Shown piece by piece: positions 7,876 through 17,073 of a DNA stretch of 60,429 nt. A model generated the notes under the pieces. The model made no database searches. It was not told the DNA's origin and was given only the letters and a program-made list of their open reading frames with translations. The position numbers and the translations under genes were made by a program. Positions within the stretch are counted from its first letter, which is position 1, and each line of letters opens with the position of its first letter. The stretch covers positions 1 through 60,429 of the forward strand of contig NZ_MUYV01000003.1 of the NCBI RefSeq assembly GCF_002014855.1. Direction: 5' to 3'. Source of the DNA: Moraxella porci DSM 25326 (GTDB lineage: Bacteria; Pseudomonadota; Gammaproteobacteria; Pseudomonadales; Moraxellaceae).

Positions 7876-9330
7876 TCACGTATAAATCGCCTCACTCACA
7901 CTTTTCATCACCAGGGCGAATTTTAGCACTTCATGATCCATATCCTTAAACGGATTGGCGATTTGGCAAATCCAGCCAGAACCAAGCGCACCATCGATTG
8001 GCTCGCCTTTTTTGTCCCACATCTCGGTGAGCGTGTAGGTGATATTGCCTTTTGGTGTCATGATTTCGATGGTGTCGCCAACCATCAGTTTGTTTTTGAC
8101 TTCTAGCGTGAGACGCTCATCACTGACGGTAGAGACTTCAGCGACGAACTGCTGATGGTCGGTCTTGGATGAGCCGTACTCGTAGTTTTGGTAATCGCTG
8201 TGTACATGGCGGCGTAAGAAACCTTCGGTATAGCCACGGTTGGCAAGCCCATCCAGTGCAGTGATGAGACTTGTGTCAAATGGCTTGCCCGCCACCGCAT
8301 CATCAATGGCACGGCGATAGACTTGAGCAGTGCGTGCCACATAGTAGTGCGACTTGGTACGCCCTTCGATCTTGAGTGAATGCACGCCCATATTGACCAA
8401 ATCAGGCACAAGCTCCACCGCACGCAGATCCTTGGAGTTCATGATATAAGTACCATGCTCATCTTCATACATCGCCATCAGCTCACCTGGGCGACCCTGC
8501 TCTTCGATCAGCACCACTTCATCGCTCGGCTGTTCGACATAGTCATCACCCATCACCATATCACCGTTTAGATTCACAGTGCCGATGGCATTAGTATCGG
8601 TAGCTTGATTTGGTACAAAGACTTGAGCGGTGTCCGTGCCTTGGGTGACTGGCACGATGTCGCCAGTTTCGTTTTCGGTGGCCTTGTAGGTGTTGTACGA
8701 CCAGCGGCAAGCGTTGGTGCAGGTGCCTTGGTTAGCATCTCGCTTATTGATATAGCCAGATAACAGACAGCGACCCGAATACGCCATGCACAGTGCGCCA
8801 TGGACGAATACTTCGATCTCCATATCAGGCACTTCAGCGATAATCTGCTCAATCTCTTTCATCGATAGCTCACGGCTGACGATGACACGGCTGACACCCA
8901 TTTGTTTCCAAAATTTCACCGTCGCCCAGTTCACCGCATTGGCTTGTACCGACAGATGAATCGCCTGCTCAGGGAAAGCCTCACGCACCATCATAATCAT
9001 ACCAGCATCCGACATGATGAGCGCATCTGGCTTCATCTCAATCACAGGGCGGATGTCTTCGATAAAGGTCTTAAGCTTAGCATTATGCGCTTGGATATTG
9101 ACCACCACATAAAACTGCTTACCCAAGCTGTGCGCATACTCGATGCCACGGCGTAGGTTGTCTTCATCAAAGTCATTATTACGCACACGCAAGCTATAGC
9201 GCGCCTGCCCTGCATAGACAGCATCCGCACCATAGGCGAAGGCGTATTGCATATTTTTGAATGTCCCTGCTGGGCAAAGTAGTTCGGCTTTTTTGGTTGG
9301 CTGGGTGGATTGATTGGCGGTTTGGCTCAT
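7876..9330 (-). CDS. trhP: peptidase U32 family tRNA hydroxylation protein (TrhP/YegQ)
   Basis: A 484-residue U32-family protein. It has the N-terminal LLCPAGTFKNMQYAFAYGADAVYAG barrel start and the cysteine cluster in LCMAYSGRCLLSGYINKRDANQGTCTNACRW, which can bind an Fe-S cluster. TrhP takes part in prephenate-dependent formation of 5-hydroxyuridine at tRNA position 34. An insertion of about 50 residues (ETGDIVPVTQGTDTAQ through DDYVEQPSDEVVLIEEQ) after the cysteine cluster is typical of the longer YegQ group. It is followed by the ferredoxin gene. The palindromic repeat at 9399-9486 lies upstream. Confidence 0.9.
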   Translation of the reverse strand: MSQTANQSTQPTKKAELLCPAGTFKNMQYAFAYGADAVYAGQARYSLRVRNNDFDEDNLRRGIEYAHSLGKQFYVVVNIQAHNAKLKTFIEDIRPVIEMKPDALIMSDAGMIMMVREAFPEQAIHLSVQANAVNWATVKFWKQMGVSRVIVSRELSMKEIEQIIAEVPDMEIEVFVHGALCMAYSGRCLLSGYINKRDANQGTCTNACRWSYNTYKATENETGDIVPVTQGTDTAQVFVPNQATDTNAIGTVNLNGDMVMGDDYVEQPSDEVVLIEEQGRPGELMAMYEDEHGTYIMNSKDLRAVELVPDLVNMGVHSLKIEGRTKSHYYVARTAQVYRRAIDDAVAGKPFDTSLITALDGLANRGYTEGFLRRHVHSDYQNYEYGSSKTDHQQFVAEVSTVSDERLTLEVKNKLMVGDTIEIMTPKGNITYTLTEMWDKKGEPIDGALGSGWICQIANPFKDMDHEVLKFALVMKSVSEAIYT

Positions 9331-9398
9331 CTTGGCTGCCTGTTTGGTTCTTTTTTAGAAAAATAAGAAATGCATTGGGAAAATATTACATAGTCGCT

Positions 9399-9486
9399 AA
9401 AAAACAAAATGAAACTAGGCGGCGAGCCGCAGATAGTACAAAATAGTACAGCAAGGCGAGCGGGCGCCGTATCATTTTAGTTTTTT
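9399..9486. repeat. palindromic element, copy A
   Basis: An 88-base element. Outer arms AAAAAACAAAATGA (9399-9412) and the complement of TCATTTTAGTTTTTT (9472-9486) pair with one bulge. The core starts CTAGGCGGCGAG and ends GGCGCCGTAT; inside it are GTAC..GTAC and GGCG..CGCC short inverted repeats. The core is nearly identical to copy B (29313-29403) and related to copy C (29211-29299), but the arms are not. It lies between trhP and the OYE gene; otherwise the 289-base gap shows no gene. Confidence 0.8.
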
Positions 9487-9619
9487 AAAGACTATTATAC
9501 CAAAAAATTCCTAGTATGCCACTAAGGATTACCAAAAGTCGTAAAATTCCCAAAACCCATCATGTGCTGATACGCTTTGGGAACATTACCTTGTGTTATC
9601 CTTTGATTATCCGTGATGC

Positions 9620-10675
9620 TCAGTATCCACGAGCGTAAGAGGATGGCAAATCTTGCATCTGTTGAGCTGTTTGCCCCAAATCACGCTGAGCATTCAGCCA
9701 CCAATGCGGATCACGCAGCAGCCCACGACCGACCGCCACCAAGTCCGCTTGTTCAGACTCAAGCACAAAATCAGCAACCAACGGATTATCGAGCATACCC
9801 ACGGCAATGACGGGCAAACCAGTAGCTTGTTTGATTGTATTTGCCAGACCCACTTGATAACCTGCCCCAAAAGCAGGATGATGCCCCTTGGCAAGGACGC
9901 CATCGCCACCACCGCTGACATGGATCATATCCACGCCTGCCTTGGCAAAACGCTGTGCCATCAGTACGCCATAGTCGATGTCATAGCCGTTTTCGCCGTA
10001 TTCTTGGGCGCTGATACGGATGATGAGCGGCATATCGTCAGGCATGACGGCTTTGACCGCTTGGATGGCTTTTTCGCCAAACAAAAATTTATCCTGACCA
10101 TAGTCATCATCACGCACATTGGACTTGGGTGAGCTAAATTGATGGATCAAATAGCCATGCGCACCGTGCAGCTCAATCACATCAAAGCCTGCTGCTACTG
10201 CACGGCGAGCAGATGCCGCAAAGGCAGCGATGGTATCGTCAATTTCTTGCACACTCATCGCTCTTGGGGTGATGAGATTTTGACCATCAAAATCAAGCTT
10301 GCCATAGTGGATAGCGCTTGGAGCGATGGCATCAGGGCAGTCTTGTGCCTTACGCCCTGCATGGGCGATTTGGATGCCGATTTTGGCACCTTGGGCGTGT
10401 ACGCCATCGACGATACGCCCAAAGGCATCGGCCTGTTCATCATTCCAAAGCCCAAGACAGCGTGGCGAGATACGGCCATTGGGTGCAACATTGGTCATCT
10501 CAACGATAATCAGCCCCACACCACCGATGGCTCGGCTGACATAATGCACATAGTGCCAGTCATTTGGCATCCCGTCTGTGGCTTGGTATTGGCACATCGG
10601 TGGCATGACGATGCGGTTTTTGAGTGTCAAATTTTTTAGGCTAAATGGCGTGTGTAAATGGCGAAATGTCGGCAT
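9620..10675 (-). CDS. NADH:flavin oxidoreductase, Old Yellow Enzyme family (YqjM/NamA-like)
   Basis: A 351-residue FMN barrel enzyme. The N-terminus LFSPFxLKNLTLKNRIVMPPMCQY type start, HAGRKA, ELHGAHGYLIHQFSSPKSNVRDDDYGQ (substrate His pair and loop) and the late VAVGRGLLRDPHW match the YqjM class. Members reduce activated C=C bonds of enones and nitro-compounds and protect against electrophiles; the physiological substrate is unknown. AAGAGAAA precedes the ATG. It has the same orientation as the LLM flavoprotein gene upstream (91-base gap), possibly one transcript. Confidence 0.92.
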   Translation of the reverse strand: MPTFRHLHTPFSLKNLTLKNRIVMPPMCQYQATDGMPNDWHYVHYVSRAIGGVGLIIVEMTNVAPNGRISPRCLGLWNDEQADAFGRIVDGVHAQGAKIGIQIAHAGRKAQDCPDAIAPSAIHYGKLDFDGQNLITPRAMSVQEIDDTIAAFAASARRAVAAGFDVIELHGAHGYLIHQFSSPKSNVRDDDYGQDKFLFGEKAIQAVKAVMPDDMPLIIRISAQEYGENGYDIDYGVLMAQRFAKAGVDMIHVSGGGDGVLAKGHHPAFGAGYQVGLANTIKQATGLPVIAVGMLDNPLVADFVLESEQADLVAVGRGLLRDPHWWLNAQRDLGQTAQQMQDLPSSYARGY

Positions 10676-10766
10676 GAGTTTCTCTTGTTAATTCATCATA
10701 AAAAATGATTTGGGCTTATGGGGTAAAGATTTTAAAATCGTTTTCATAGCAATCCATCAAATCAGA

Positions 10767-11780
10767 TTAAACTGCTGACTGATTGAGATCTTGGACGATA
10801 TCATACAGCATCCGATAGCTGTTTTGTTGTAAGTTTTCGTCAAAAATATGACTCATCACCATCAGCTCATCGGCTTGATAGCGTGACTGGAAGGCTTGTA
10901 GCTGCTGGTGTACAGTCTCTCGACCGCCGACGAACGAGCAAGCGGTCATGTGCATGACGGCAGCTTTTTCGTGCGGCAGCCAAATGGCGTTCATATCATC
11001 GACAGGCGGCTGCATCGGCTGACCACGACCACGCACGACATTCAAAAATGACTGCTGCTGCGTAGTGGCAAGATACTGGGCTTCACGGTCGGTATCGGCA
11101 ATGATGGCATTACAGCCGATGATGACATAAGGCGCATCCAGTACATCTGATGGCATAAAGTTGGTACGGTAAATGTGCAACGCTTCAGGCATCAGGCTTG
11201 GTGCAAAATGACTGGCAAAGGCATAAGGCAGACCAAGCTTGGCTGCCAAATACGCACTGTCAGTACTTGAGCCTAAGATATACAGCGGAACTTGGGTGCC
11301 AATGGCAGGGATCGCCTTGACATCACCCTGCACTACATCATCGCCAAAATATCGCTGCAAATCAGCGATATCCTGCGGAAATTGATGCGAAATATCATGC
11401 GCATGGCGTCTGAGTGCCGCAGCGGTCTTGGGATCAGTACCTGGTGCTCGCCCAAGCCCCAGATCCACACGATTTGGATACATCGTTGCAAGTGTCCCGT
11501 ATTGTTCAGCGACCATCAATGGGCTGTGATTGGGTAGCATCACCCCACCGCTACCGACACGGATGCGGTCAGTCTGCGACAATGTATGGCCGATCAGCAC
11601 TTGGGTGGCTGAGCTGACCAGCGAGCGGGTATTGTGATGCTCGGCGATCCAGTAGCGGTGATAGCCTACTTGATCGGCAAATTTTGCCAGTGCCACCATG
11701 CTGTCGATGGCATCTTTATTGCTTTGGCCTTGGCGGACGGGTGCTAGGTTTAGGATGGAGAGTTTGGTCGATTGGGACAT
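10767..11780 (-). CDS. LLM-class flavin-dependent oxidoreductase (YhbW-like)
   Basis: A 337-residue luciferase-like monooxygenase barrel. SILNLAPVRQG, FADQVGYHRYWIAEHHN, IRVGSGGVMLPNHSPL and VDLGLGRAPGTD are the family signatures of the YhbW-type subgroup. It would use reduced FMN from a partner reductase; the substrate is not known. GGAAAAAAAC precedes ATG 11780. It is read away from the divergent FAD oxidoreductase gene at 12015, sharing a 234-base promoter region. Confidence 0.9.
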   Translation of the reverse strand: MSQSTKLSILNLAPVRQGQSNKDAIDSMVALAKFADQVGYHRYWIAEHHNTRSLVSSATQVLIGHTLSQTDRIRVGSGGVMLPNHSPLMVAEQYGTLATMYPNRVDLGLGRAPGTDPKTAAALRRHAHDISHQFPQDIADLQRYFGDDVVQGDVKAIPAIGTQVPLYILGSSTDSAYLAAKLGLPYAFASHFAPSLMPEALHIYRTNFMPSDVLDAPYVIIGCNAIIADTDREAQYLATTQQQSFLNVVRGRGQPMQPPVDDMNAIWLPHEKAAVMHMTACSFVGGRETVHQQLQAFQSRYQADELMVMSHIFDENLQQNSYRMLYDIVQDLNQSAV

Positions 11781-12014
11781 GTTTTTTTCCTTTTTTTAAT
11801 CTAAGTTATGGATTACTTTGGGGTGATGATCCAAATTCTCAAGACGCTTGTCCACATCTGCCCACAAATGAATGTCCATTTGTGATCACAAAAGTAAAGT
11901 TCAGCCCAAGCCTACCTTTTGTTTTGAGATAAATCTTGATAAAATTAACGCTACTCCAATGCCATCATATCAGGTATAATTACTAAATTTTCACGCCATC
12001 ACATAGGAAGCCCC

Positions 12015-13406
12015 ATGAGCACACAAGCTTTTTTGACCGCCCTAAGCAGCGAATTGCCATCGCTTGCCATCAAAACAGATACCGACAGCACTGCCCATTG
12101 GGGTCGTGATTGGACCGTGCATTTTTCGGTCGATTGCACCGCTGTGCTTTTCCCTAAGACCGCCGAAGAAGTCGCCACCATCGTCCGCCTAGCCAATGAA
12201 CACGGCACAGCACTGGTGCCAAGTGGTGGTCGCACCGGTCTGTCAGCAGGCGCGGTGGCAGCACATGGTGAAGTGGTGGTGAGCTTTGATAAGATGAACC
12301 AAATCGGTACATTTTATGAAGCTGACCGTATGGTCGAAGTCGAAGCAGGTGTCGTCACCAAAGCCCTACAAGAGTTCGCCGAATCAAAAGACCTATATTA
12401 TGCGGTGGATTTTGCATCGAGTGGCTCAAGCCAAATCGGTGGCAATATCGGCACCAATGCTGGTGGCATCAAGGTCATCCGCTACGGCATGACTCGCAAC
12501 CAAATCCTAGGACTCACTGTCGTCACTGGCAAAGGCGATATTCTTGAGCTAAACGGCGGTATGCTAAAAAATGCCACCGGCTATGATTTTCGCCATCTAT
12601 TCATCGGCGCTGAAGGTACGCTTGGTTTTGTCACCAAAGCACTGATTAAACTTGAAAAGCAGCCAGTGAATCTGACTGCGATGGTGCTTGGTGTGCCTGA
12701 TTTTAACAGCATTACAGGCCTGCTCGATAAATTTGGCAAGGCATTAAACTTAACCGCCTTTGAATTTTTTGACCACATTGCCGTAACCAAAGTCATCGAA
12801 GCTGGTCATACCAAAGCACCTTTTGAGAGCGAAACACCGTTTTATGTCTTGCTAGAATTTGAAGCGCTCAATGATGAAGTGCTGGATACAGCCATGAGCG
12901 TGTTTGAAGCGTGTGCCGAAGAAGGGTTGATTGTCGATGGCGTGATGAGCCAAAGCGTCGCTCAGCTACAGGAGCTATGGAAACTGCGTGAGTCAATTTC
13001 TGAGACCATCTCAGTATTCACCCCGTACAAGAACGATGTGTCGGTACTGATTAGCCACTTGGGCAACTTTATCAGCGATATTGAGACAATCGTCAAGGAC
13101 AATTATCCTGATTTTGAAATCTGCTGGTTCGGTCATATCGGCGATGGTAACTTGCACCTAAACATCTTAAAACCTGCCAATCTCAGCAAAGATGAGTTTT
13201 TTGAAAAATGCCAAACCGTGAACCAATATGTCTTTGATACGGTCATAAAATACAAAGGCTCTATCTCAGCGGAACATGGTGTCGGCATGACCAAAAAACC
13301 GTATCTCACCTACACTCGCACGCCTGCTGAGATTGAGTACATGAAAGCCGTCAAAGCGGTCTTTGACCCAAATGGCATCATCAATCCGGGTAAGATTTTT
13401 GATTAA
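12015..13406 (+). CDS. FAD-linked 2-hydroxyacid dehydrogenase (D-2-hydroxyglutarate / D-lactate / glycolate type)
   Basis: A 463-residue protein of the VAO/PCMH flavoprotein family. The FAD-binding segment includes VPSGGRTGLSAGAV and SGSSQIGGNIGTNAGG. The C-terminal substrate domain has WFGHIGDGNLHLNIL and SAEHGVGMTKK, which hold the metal- and substrate-binding histidines. D-2-hydroxyglutarate dehydrogenase is the best guess because of overall similarity to that clade; D-lactate or glycolate oxidase subunits look alike and cannot be excluded. D-2-hydroxyglutarate arises as a by-product of SerA in serine synthesis. TAGGAAG precedes ATG 12015. Confidence 0.88.
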   Translation: MSTQAFLTALSSELPSLAIKTDTDSTAHWGRDWTVHFSVDCTAVLFPKTAEEVATIVRLANEHGTALVPSGGRTGLSAGAVAAHGEVVVSFDKMNQIGTFYEADRMVEVEAGVVTKALQEFAESKDLYYAVDFASSGSSQIGGNIGTNAGGIKVIRYGMTRNQILGLTVVTGKGDILELNGGMLKNATGYDFRHLFIGAEGTLGFVTKALIKLEKQPVNLTAMVLGVPDFNSITGLLDKFGKALNLTAFEFFDHIAVTKVIEAGHTKAPFESETPFYVLLEFEALNDEVLDTAMSVFEACAEEGLIVDGVMSQSVAQLQELWKLRESISETISVFTPYKNDVSVLISHLGNFISDIETIVKDNYPDFEICWFGHIGDGNLHLNILKPANLSKDEFFEKCQTVNQYVFDTVIKYKGSISAEHGVGMTKKPYLTYTRTPAEIEYMKAVKAVFDPNGIINPGKIFD

Positions 13407-13422
13407 TCTTTGTACACTTACA

Positions 13423-13449
13423 AAAGCTCTGCTCGTCAGGGCTTTGTTG
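13423..13449 (+). terminator. terminator after the FAD dehydrogenase gene
   Basis: AAAGCTCTG (13423-13431) pairs with CAGGGCTTT (13437-13445) with one G-T pair over a 5-base loop. The T tract is interrupted, so it is moderate. Confidence 0.55.
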
Positions 13450-13589
13450 GTTTATTGGCGCTGTTTGTACGACATTATTAGGTGTTTTGTTAAATTCTGC
13501 CAAAATCGCGACTAATTGGCAGTTAGACACTCGAAAATCAGCCAATTATCAGGTATGATGTTGATTCATTTTAGGAATTTTTAGAATTT

Positions 13590-14258
13590 ATGGCTCACTC
13601 AACGCATGTACTCAAAGAATATTTCGACCCGATCAATCTTGGCGAAACCCAGTTGGGCAACACGCTGACAGTTGGGGTGAATTATCATTTTACCAGCCTT
13701 GAAAAACAAGGTCTGGCGGCATTGGCTGCTAAGCTGCCTATGATCAGCGATGCGCCTGTGGCGATGGATGTGGATTTGTCTTGCTTTGTACTGGACAAAA
13801 AGATGAGTGCGATTGATGTGATTTGGTATGGCAATCTGCGCAATGCCAATGAATCCATCCGCCATCAAGGTGATGCACTGATCGGTGCCAAAAGCTTTGA
13901 GGACAGCTTGATCCAACAAGAACAAATTTTAATTAAATTGGACAAACTGCCCGAACGCGCCCATCATCTGGCGTTTGTTTTGACCAGTTATCACAATCAA
14001 CCTTTGGCCAAGGCCGATAAAGGCGTGATTCATTTTGGCGATAAAGAATTTCCCAAACTGCACAGCATTAGCTTTGAGCAGATCGAACCTGACTGTCAGT
14101 CGCTGATCGTCTGGCAATTATCACGCACGCATAATGATTGGCAACTGACAGCGCCAATGATTGATCTAAAGCTCACCAAGCTGTCTGGCAAGTCTTTAAA
14201 GAAGCTGACCGAAACCTTCATCAGCCAAACCCAAGCCGCTCAAGCCCAGCGCTGGTAG
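13590..14258 (+). CDS. TerD-domain protein
   Basis: A 222-residue protein of the TerD family. The VAMDVDLSCFVLD segment (58-69) holds the Asp residues that bind calcium in TerD proteins, followed by IDVIWYGNLRNANESIRHQGD (75-95), the second characteristic block. TerD proteins are linked to tellurite resistance, phage and membrane stress. This copy stands alone with no other ter gene (terABCEZ) nearby, so a tellurite role is not implied. The N-terminal 30 residues precede the domain without any signal peptide. TAGGAATTTTTAGA precedes the ATG. A terminator follows. Confidence 0.75.
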   Translation: MAHSTHVLKEYFDPINLGETQLGNTLTVGVNYHFTSLEKQGLAALAAKLPMISDAPVAMDVDLSCFVLDKKMSAIDVIWYGNLRNANESIRHQGDALIGAKSFEDSLIQQEQILIKLDKLPERAHHLAFVLTSYHNQPLAKADKGVIHFGDKEFPKLHSISFEQIEPDCQSLIVWQLSRTHNDWQLTAPMIDLKLTKLSGKSLKKLTETFISQTQAAQAQRW

Positions 14259-14281
14259 CTGCACAGCCTGCTCTGTATACT

Positions 14282-14313
14282 AAAAACGGTGTCTATGAAC
14301 ACCGTTTTTTTAG
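14282..14313 (+). terminator. rho-independent terminator after the TerD gene
   Basis: AAAAACGGTGT (14282-14292) pairs with ACACCGTTTTTT across a 6-base loop, with T run. The A run on the other side lets it also serve the converging minus-strand gene. Confidence 0.85.
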
Positions 14314-14368
14314 TTAATTTTTAAGTTAATATATCACACATACTGATTTGCATCAGCAGCGCTTAGGT

Positions 14369-15895
14369 TTATTTTAGCAGATTTTTAATCACACCCATCA
14401 AGCCACGACTGATGGCTTTGGTTGCTTGCTTATTAATCTGACTGCCTAGTGCATCCGCGACATTGTAGGCAGTGCCTTGACCAGTTTTTTTGCGACCACC
14501 AGTCAAGCCACCCAAAAATCCCTCCAAAGCACCGCTACCGCTCTTTTCTTGGGTAGCTTGTTGATTGGTTGCTTGTGCTTGAGTGGTGTTTGTCGCCTGT
14601 TCAGCTTGCTCGGCTTTTGCTTTTTCTTCGTTTAAGGCTTCAAATGCCGAATAATTATCCACCATATCTTTATAATAGCGATACAAAACATCGCCTTGAT
14701 ACGCTTGATCACGCTCAGCAGCATCCAAAGGCGGCAGCTGTGATGATGGCGGCAAGATATACGCACGCTCAACCACGCTCGGCATCCCTTTTTCGTCGAG
14801 AAATGACACCAGCGCCTCACCCACACCCAGCTCGCTGATGACTTCAGCGACATTAAGATTATCATTACTGCGGAAAGTCTCAGCGGCAGATTTGACTGCT
14901 TTTTGGTCTCGTGGCGTAAAGGCACGCAAGGCGTGTTGGATGCGGTTACCCAGCTGTCCTAGGATGGTATCTGGTAGATCCAGCGGGTTTTGGGTGACAA
15001 AATACACGCCCACACCTTTTGAGCGAATCAGACGCACCACTTGCTCGATTTGCTTGGTCAAGGCAGGTGGCATATCGTCAAACAACAGATGCGCTTCATC
15101 AAAAAATAGCACAAATTTTGGCTTGTCAAGATCGCCCACTTCTGGAAAGGTCTCAAAAATCTCCGCCAAAAACCACAGCAAAAACGCGCCATACAAGCGT
15201 GGCGAACGCATCAGCTTTTCGGAATTTAGGATATTAATCACCCCTTTATCACCCTCAGACTGCACCCAGTCTTCTAGGTTCAATGACGGCTCGCCAAAAA
15301 ACTCATTACCGCCCTCGCTCTCTAGCTGTAGTAGCTGACGCTGAATCGCACCGATACTCGCTGCCGACACATTACCATACTGCACACGAAATTCAGCGGC
15401 ATGATCAGAGACATAGACAAGCATACTACGCAAATCTTTGAGATCCAATAGATGCCAGCCACGGTCATCAGCGACTTTGAACACCAGATTCAATAGGCCT
15501 TCTTGGGTGTCATTGAGCCCCAATAGACGCGCAAGCAGCGTACTACCCAGCTGTGAAATGGTCACACGCACTGGAATGCCCGTCTCGCCATACACATCCC
15601 AAAAACGCACCGGAAAGCCTGTCAAATAATCATCACCAAGCCCAAATTCTGTCATACGCTCGCCGACTTTGCCAGTGGCTGTGCCAGCATTGGCGATGCC
15701 TGATAGATCGCCTTTAACATCCGCCAAAAATACTGGCACACCAAGACGGCTAAAGCTCTCTGCCATCTTACGCAGGCTGATGGTCTTACCTGTACCTGTC
15801 GCCCCTGCGATCAAGCCGTGGCGGTTCGCCATCTTGGTATGAATACCCAGATCAGTGCTGCCTTGTACGGTTTTTGCTAGTGTTAAAATCATCAT
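14369..15895 (-). CDS. HerA-like P-loop ATPase (DUF853, YjgR family)
   Basis: A 508-residue ATPase of the helicase HerA-like DUF853 family. Walker A is GATGTGKT (31-38). Walker B lies in FVLFFDEAHLLF. The sensor-like FVTQNPLDLPDTILGQLGNR block follows. A low-complexity Gln/Thr/Ala-rich linker (about residues 420-455) precedes a C-terminal GLGG-type tail (SGALEGFLGGLTGGRKKTG). The cellular role is unknown. It is a single-gene unit in this window. Confidence 0.88.
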   Translation of the reverse strand: MMILTLAKTVQGSTDLGIHTKMANRHGLIAGATGTGKTISLRKMAESFSRLGVPVFLADVKGDLSGIANAGTATGKVGERMTEFGLGDDYLTGFPVRFWDVYGETGIPVRVTISQLGSTLLARLLGLNDTQEGLLNLVFKVADDRGWHLLDLKDLRSMLVYVSDHAAEFRVQYGNVSAASIGAIQRQLLQLESEGGNEFFGEPSLNLEDWVQSEGDKGVINILNSEKLMRSPRLYGAFLLWFLAEIFETFPEVGDLDKPKFVLFFDEAHLLFDDMPPALTKQIEQVVRLIRSKGVGVYFVTQNPLDLPDTILGQLGNRIQHALRAFTPRDQKAVKSAAETFRSNDNLNVAEVISELGVGEALVSFLDEKGMPSVVERAYILPPSSQLPPLDAAERDQAYQGDVLYRYYKDMVDNYSAFEALNEEKAKAEQAEQATNTTQAQATNQQATQEKSGSGALEGFLGGLTGGRKKTGQGTAYNVADALGSQINKQATKAISRGLMGVIKNLLK

Positions 15896-16114
15896 TAATC
15901 CTTAAAAAAGACGCATCCTAAAGATGCATAAACTGGCTCATTATACTGCGAATATCCATCAGCTGTGCAGTGAAATTTTGTAAATGACGGCTAAAAGATG
16001 GTATCAGAGCGATGGCATTTATGAATTTTTGGTGATGATTTATAATTTTTAATCAATGGCGAAATTGCTTTGGCTCAATTACAATAAACCAACACCCAAT
16101 TATCAGGATTACTT

Positions 16115-16375
16115 ATGCGACCCACTCAGCGTTTTGCCGTCATCCCTGCTCGATTTGCACACATTGCTTTTGCTTTTTATATGGCGGGGATTATGGCGTT
16201 TTTGATGTCGATCATTTTGGTGTGGATCAACACAGGATGGGATGATGGGTTTTTTGATCGTGTGCTGCATTCTTATGTCATTTCGATGCCGATTGCTGGC
16301 TGTTGTGTTATTATGGTGCGGCCTTTGGTTCAAAAACTCATCAATTTCACGGTCAAATCCCAAGATCCGCCGTGA
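16115..16375 (+). CDS. DUF2798 small membrane protein
   Basis: An 86-residue protein with two hydrophobic helices (about 13-40 and 48-70) and the DUF2798 pattern (RFAHIAFAFYMAGIMAFLMS, then WINTGWDDGFFDRVLHSYVIS). Function is unknown. CAGGATT precedes ATG 16115. It lies 14 bases upstream of the DUF2939 gene, so the two are likely co-transcribed. Confidence 0.8.
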   Translation: MRPTQRFAVIPARFAHIAFAFYMAGIMAFLMSIILVWINTGWDDGFFDRVLHSYVISMPIAGCCVIMVRPLVQKLINFTVKSQDPP

Positions 16376-16389
16376 CACAGGATTTTGTT

Positions 16390-16983
16390 ATGAAAAAATT
16401 ACTTGCATGGACAGTGGTCATCTGCGCCCTGATCTTTGGCGGCTATTATGTCGCATCGCCGTATTATACTTTATACCAACTAAAAAATGCAGTAGAAAAA
16501 CACGATACAGCCACACTGGTCGATGCGGTGGATTTTGTCAGTGTCAAAGCCAGTATCAAAGATCAGCTCAAAACCAAGCTTGCCACCGAACTGCCTGATA
16601 CCAATGATGAATTTGCCCTACTCGGTGCGGCATTTGCCACTGTCATGATTGATGGTCTGATCGATGCTGTCGTCTCGCCAAAGTCGATGGAACTACTCAT
16701 CCAAGGCAAGGACATCACTCAAGATTTATCATTAGCCAAACTACAAGACAGTATGACCAATCAAGCCACCGATGCCCAAACCCTCGCCAAGACCGATCAA
16801 GCCACCACCACTACTTCGTCGTCTATCGCCGATGAACTTGAGTATCATCCCAGCTATCAGACGCTCAACACCTTTAGCATCGACATCAAAAAACCATCAG
16901 CCAATCAGCCTCTGACCGTCGTCATGCAGCGATACGGACTATTTACTTGGAAAATTGTTGATGTACGACTGCCGATGGAGTAA
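16390..16983 (+). CDS. DUF2939 family protein, membrane-anchored
   Basis: A 197-residue protein starting MKKLLAWTVVICALIFGGYY, an N-terminal anchor or signal. It then has the DUF2939 block SPYYTLYQLKNAVEKHDTATLVDAVDF and VSVKASIKDQL. Upstream in-frame codons overlap the DUF2798 gene, so ATG 16390, 14 bases after that stop, is preferred. A Thr/Gln/Ala-rich linker separates the domain from a C-terminal segment. The protein is predicted to lie in the periplasm; function unknown. Confidence 0.75.
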   Translation: MKKLLAWTVVICALIFGGYYVASPYYTLYQLKNAVEKHDTATLVDAVDFVSVKASIKDQLKTKLATELPDTNDEFALLGAAFATVMIDGLIDAVVSPKSMELLIQGKDITQDLSLAKLQDSMTNQATDAQTLAKTDQATTTTSSSIADELEYHPSYQTLNTFSIDIKKPSANQPLTVVMQRYGLFTWKIVDVRLPME

Positions 16984-17008
16984 CTAAGTCAGATAACTCT
17001 AGCCTCAC

Positions 17009-17037
17009 TTGCCCAACTCATCAAATTCTGCTACATT
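17009..17037 (+). promoter_or_regulatory. promoter of WG-repeat gene 1
   Basis: TTGCCC (17009-17014) and TACATT (17032-17037) are 17 bases apart. The same elements and spacing, with similar spacer sequence, precede the second WG-repeat gene, which supports their being real. Confidence 0.6.
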
Positions 17038-17073
17038 ATCTAATTATTTACTTAGACTTACTAAGGATATCTG

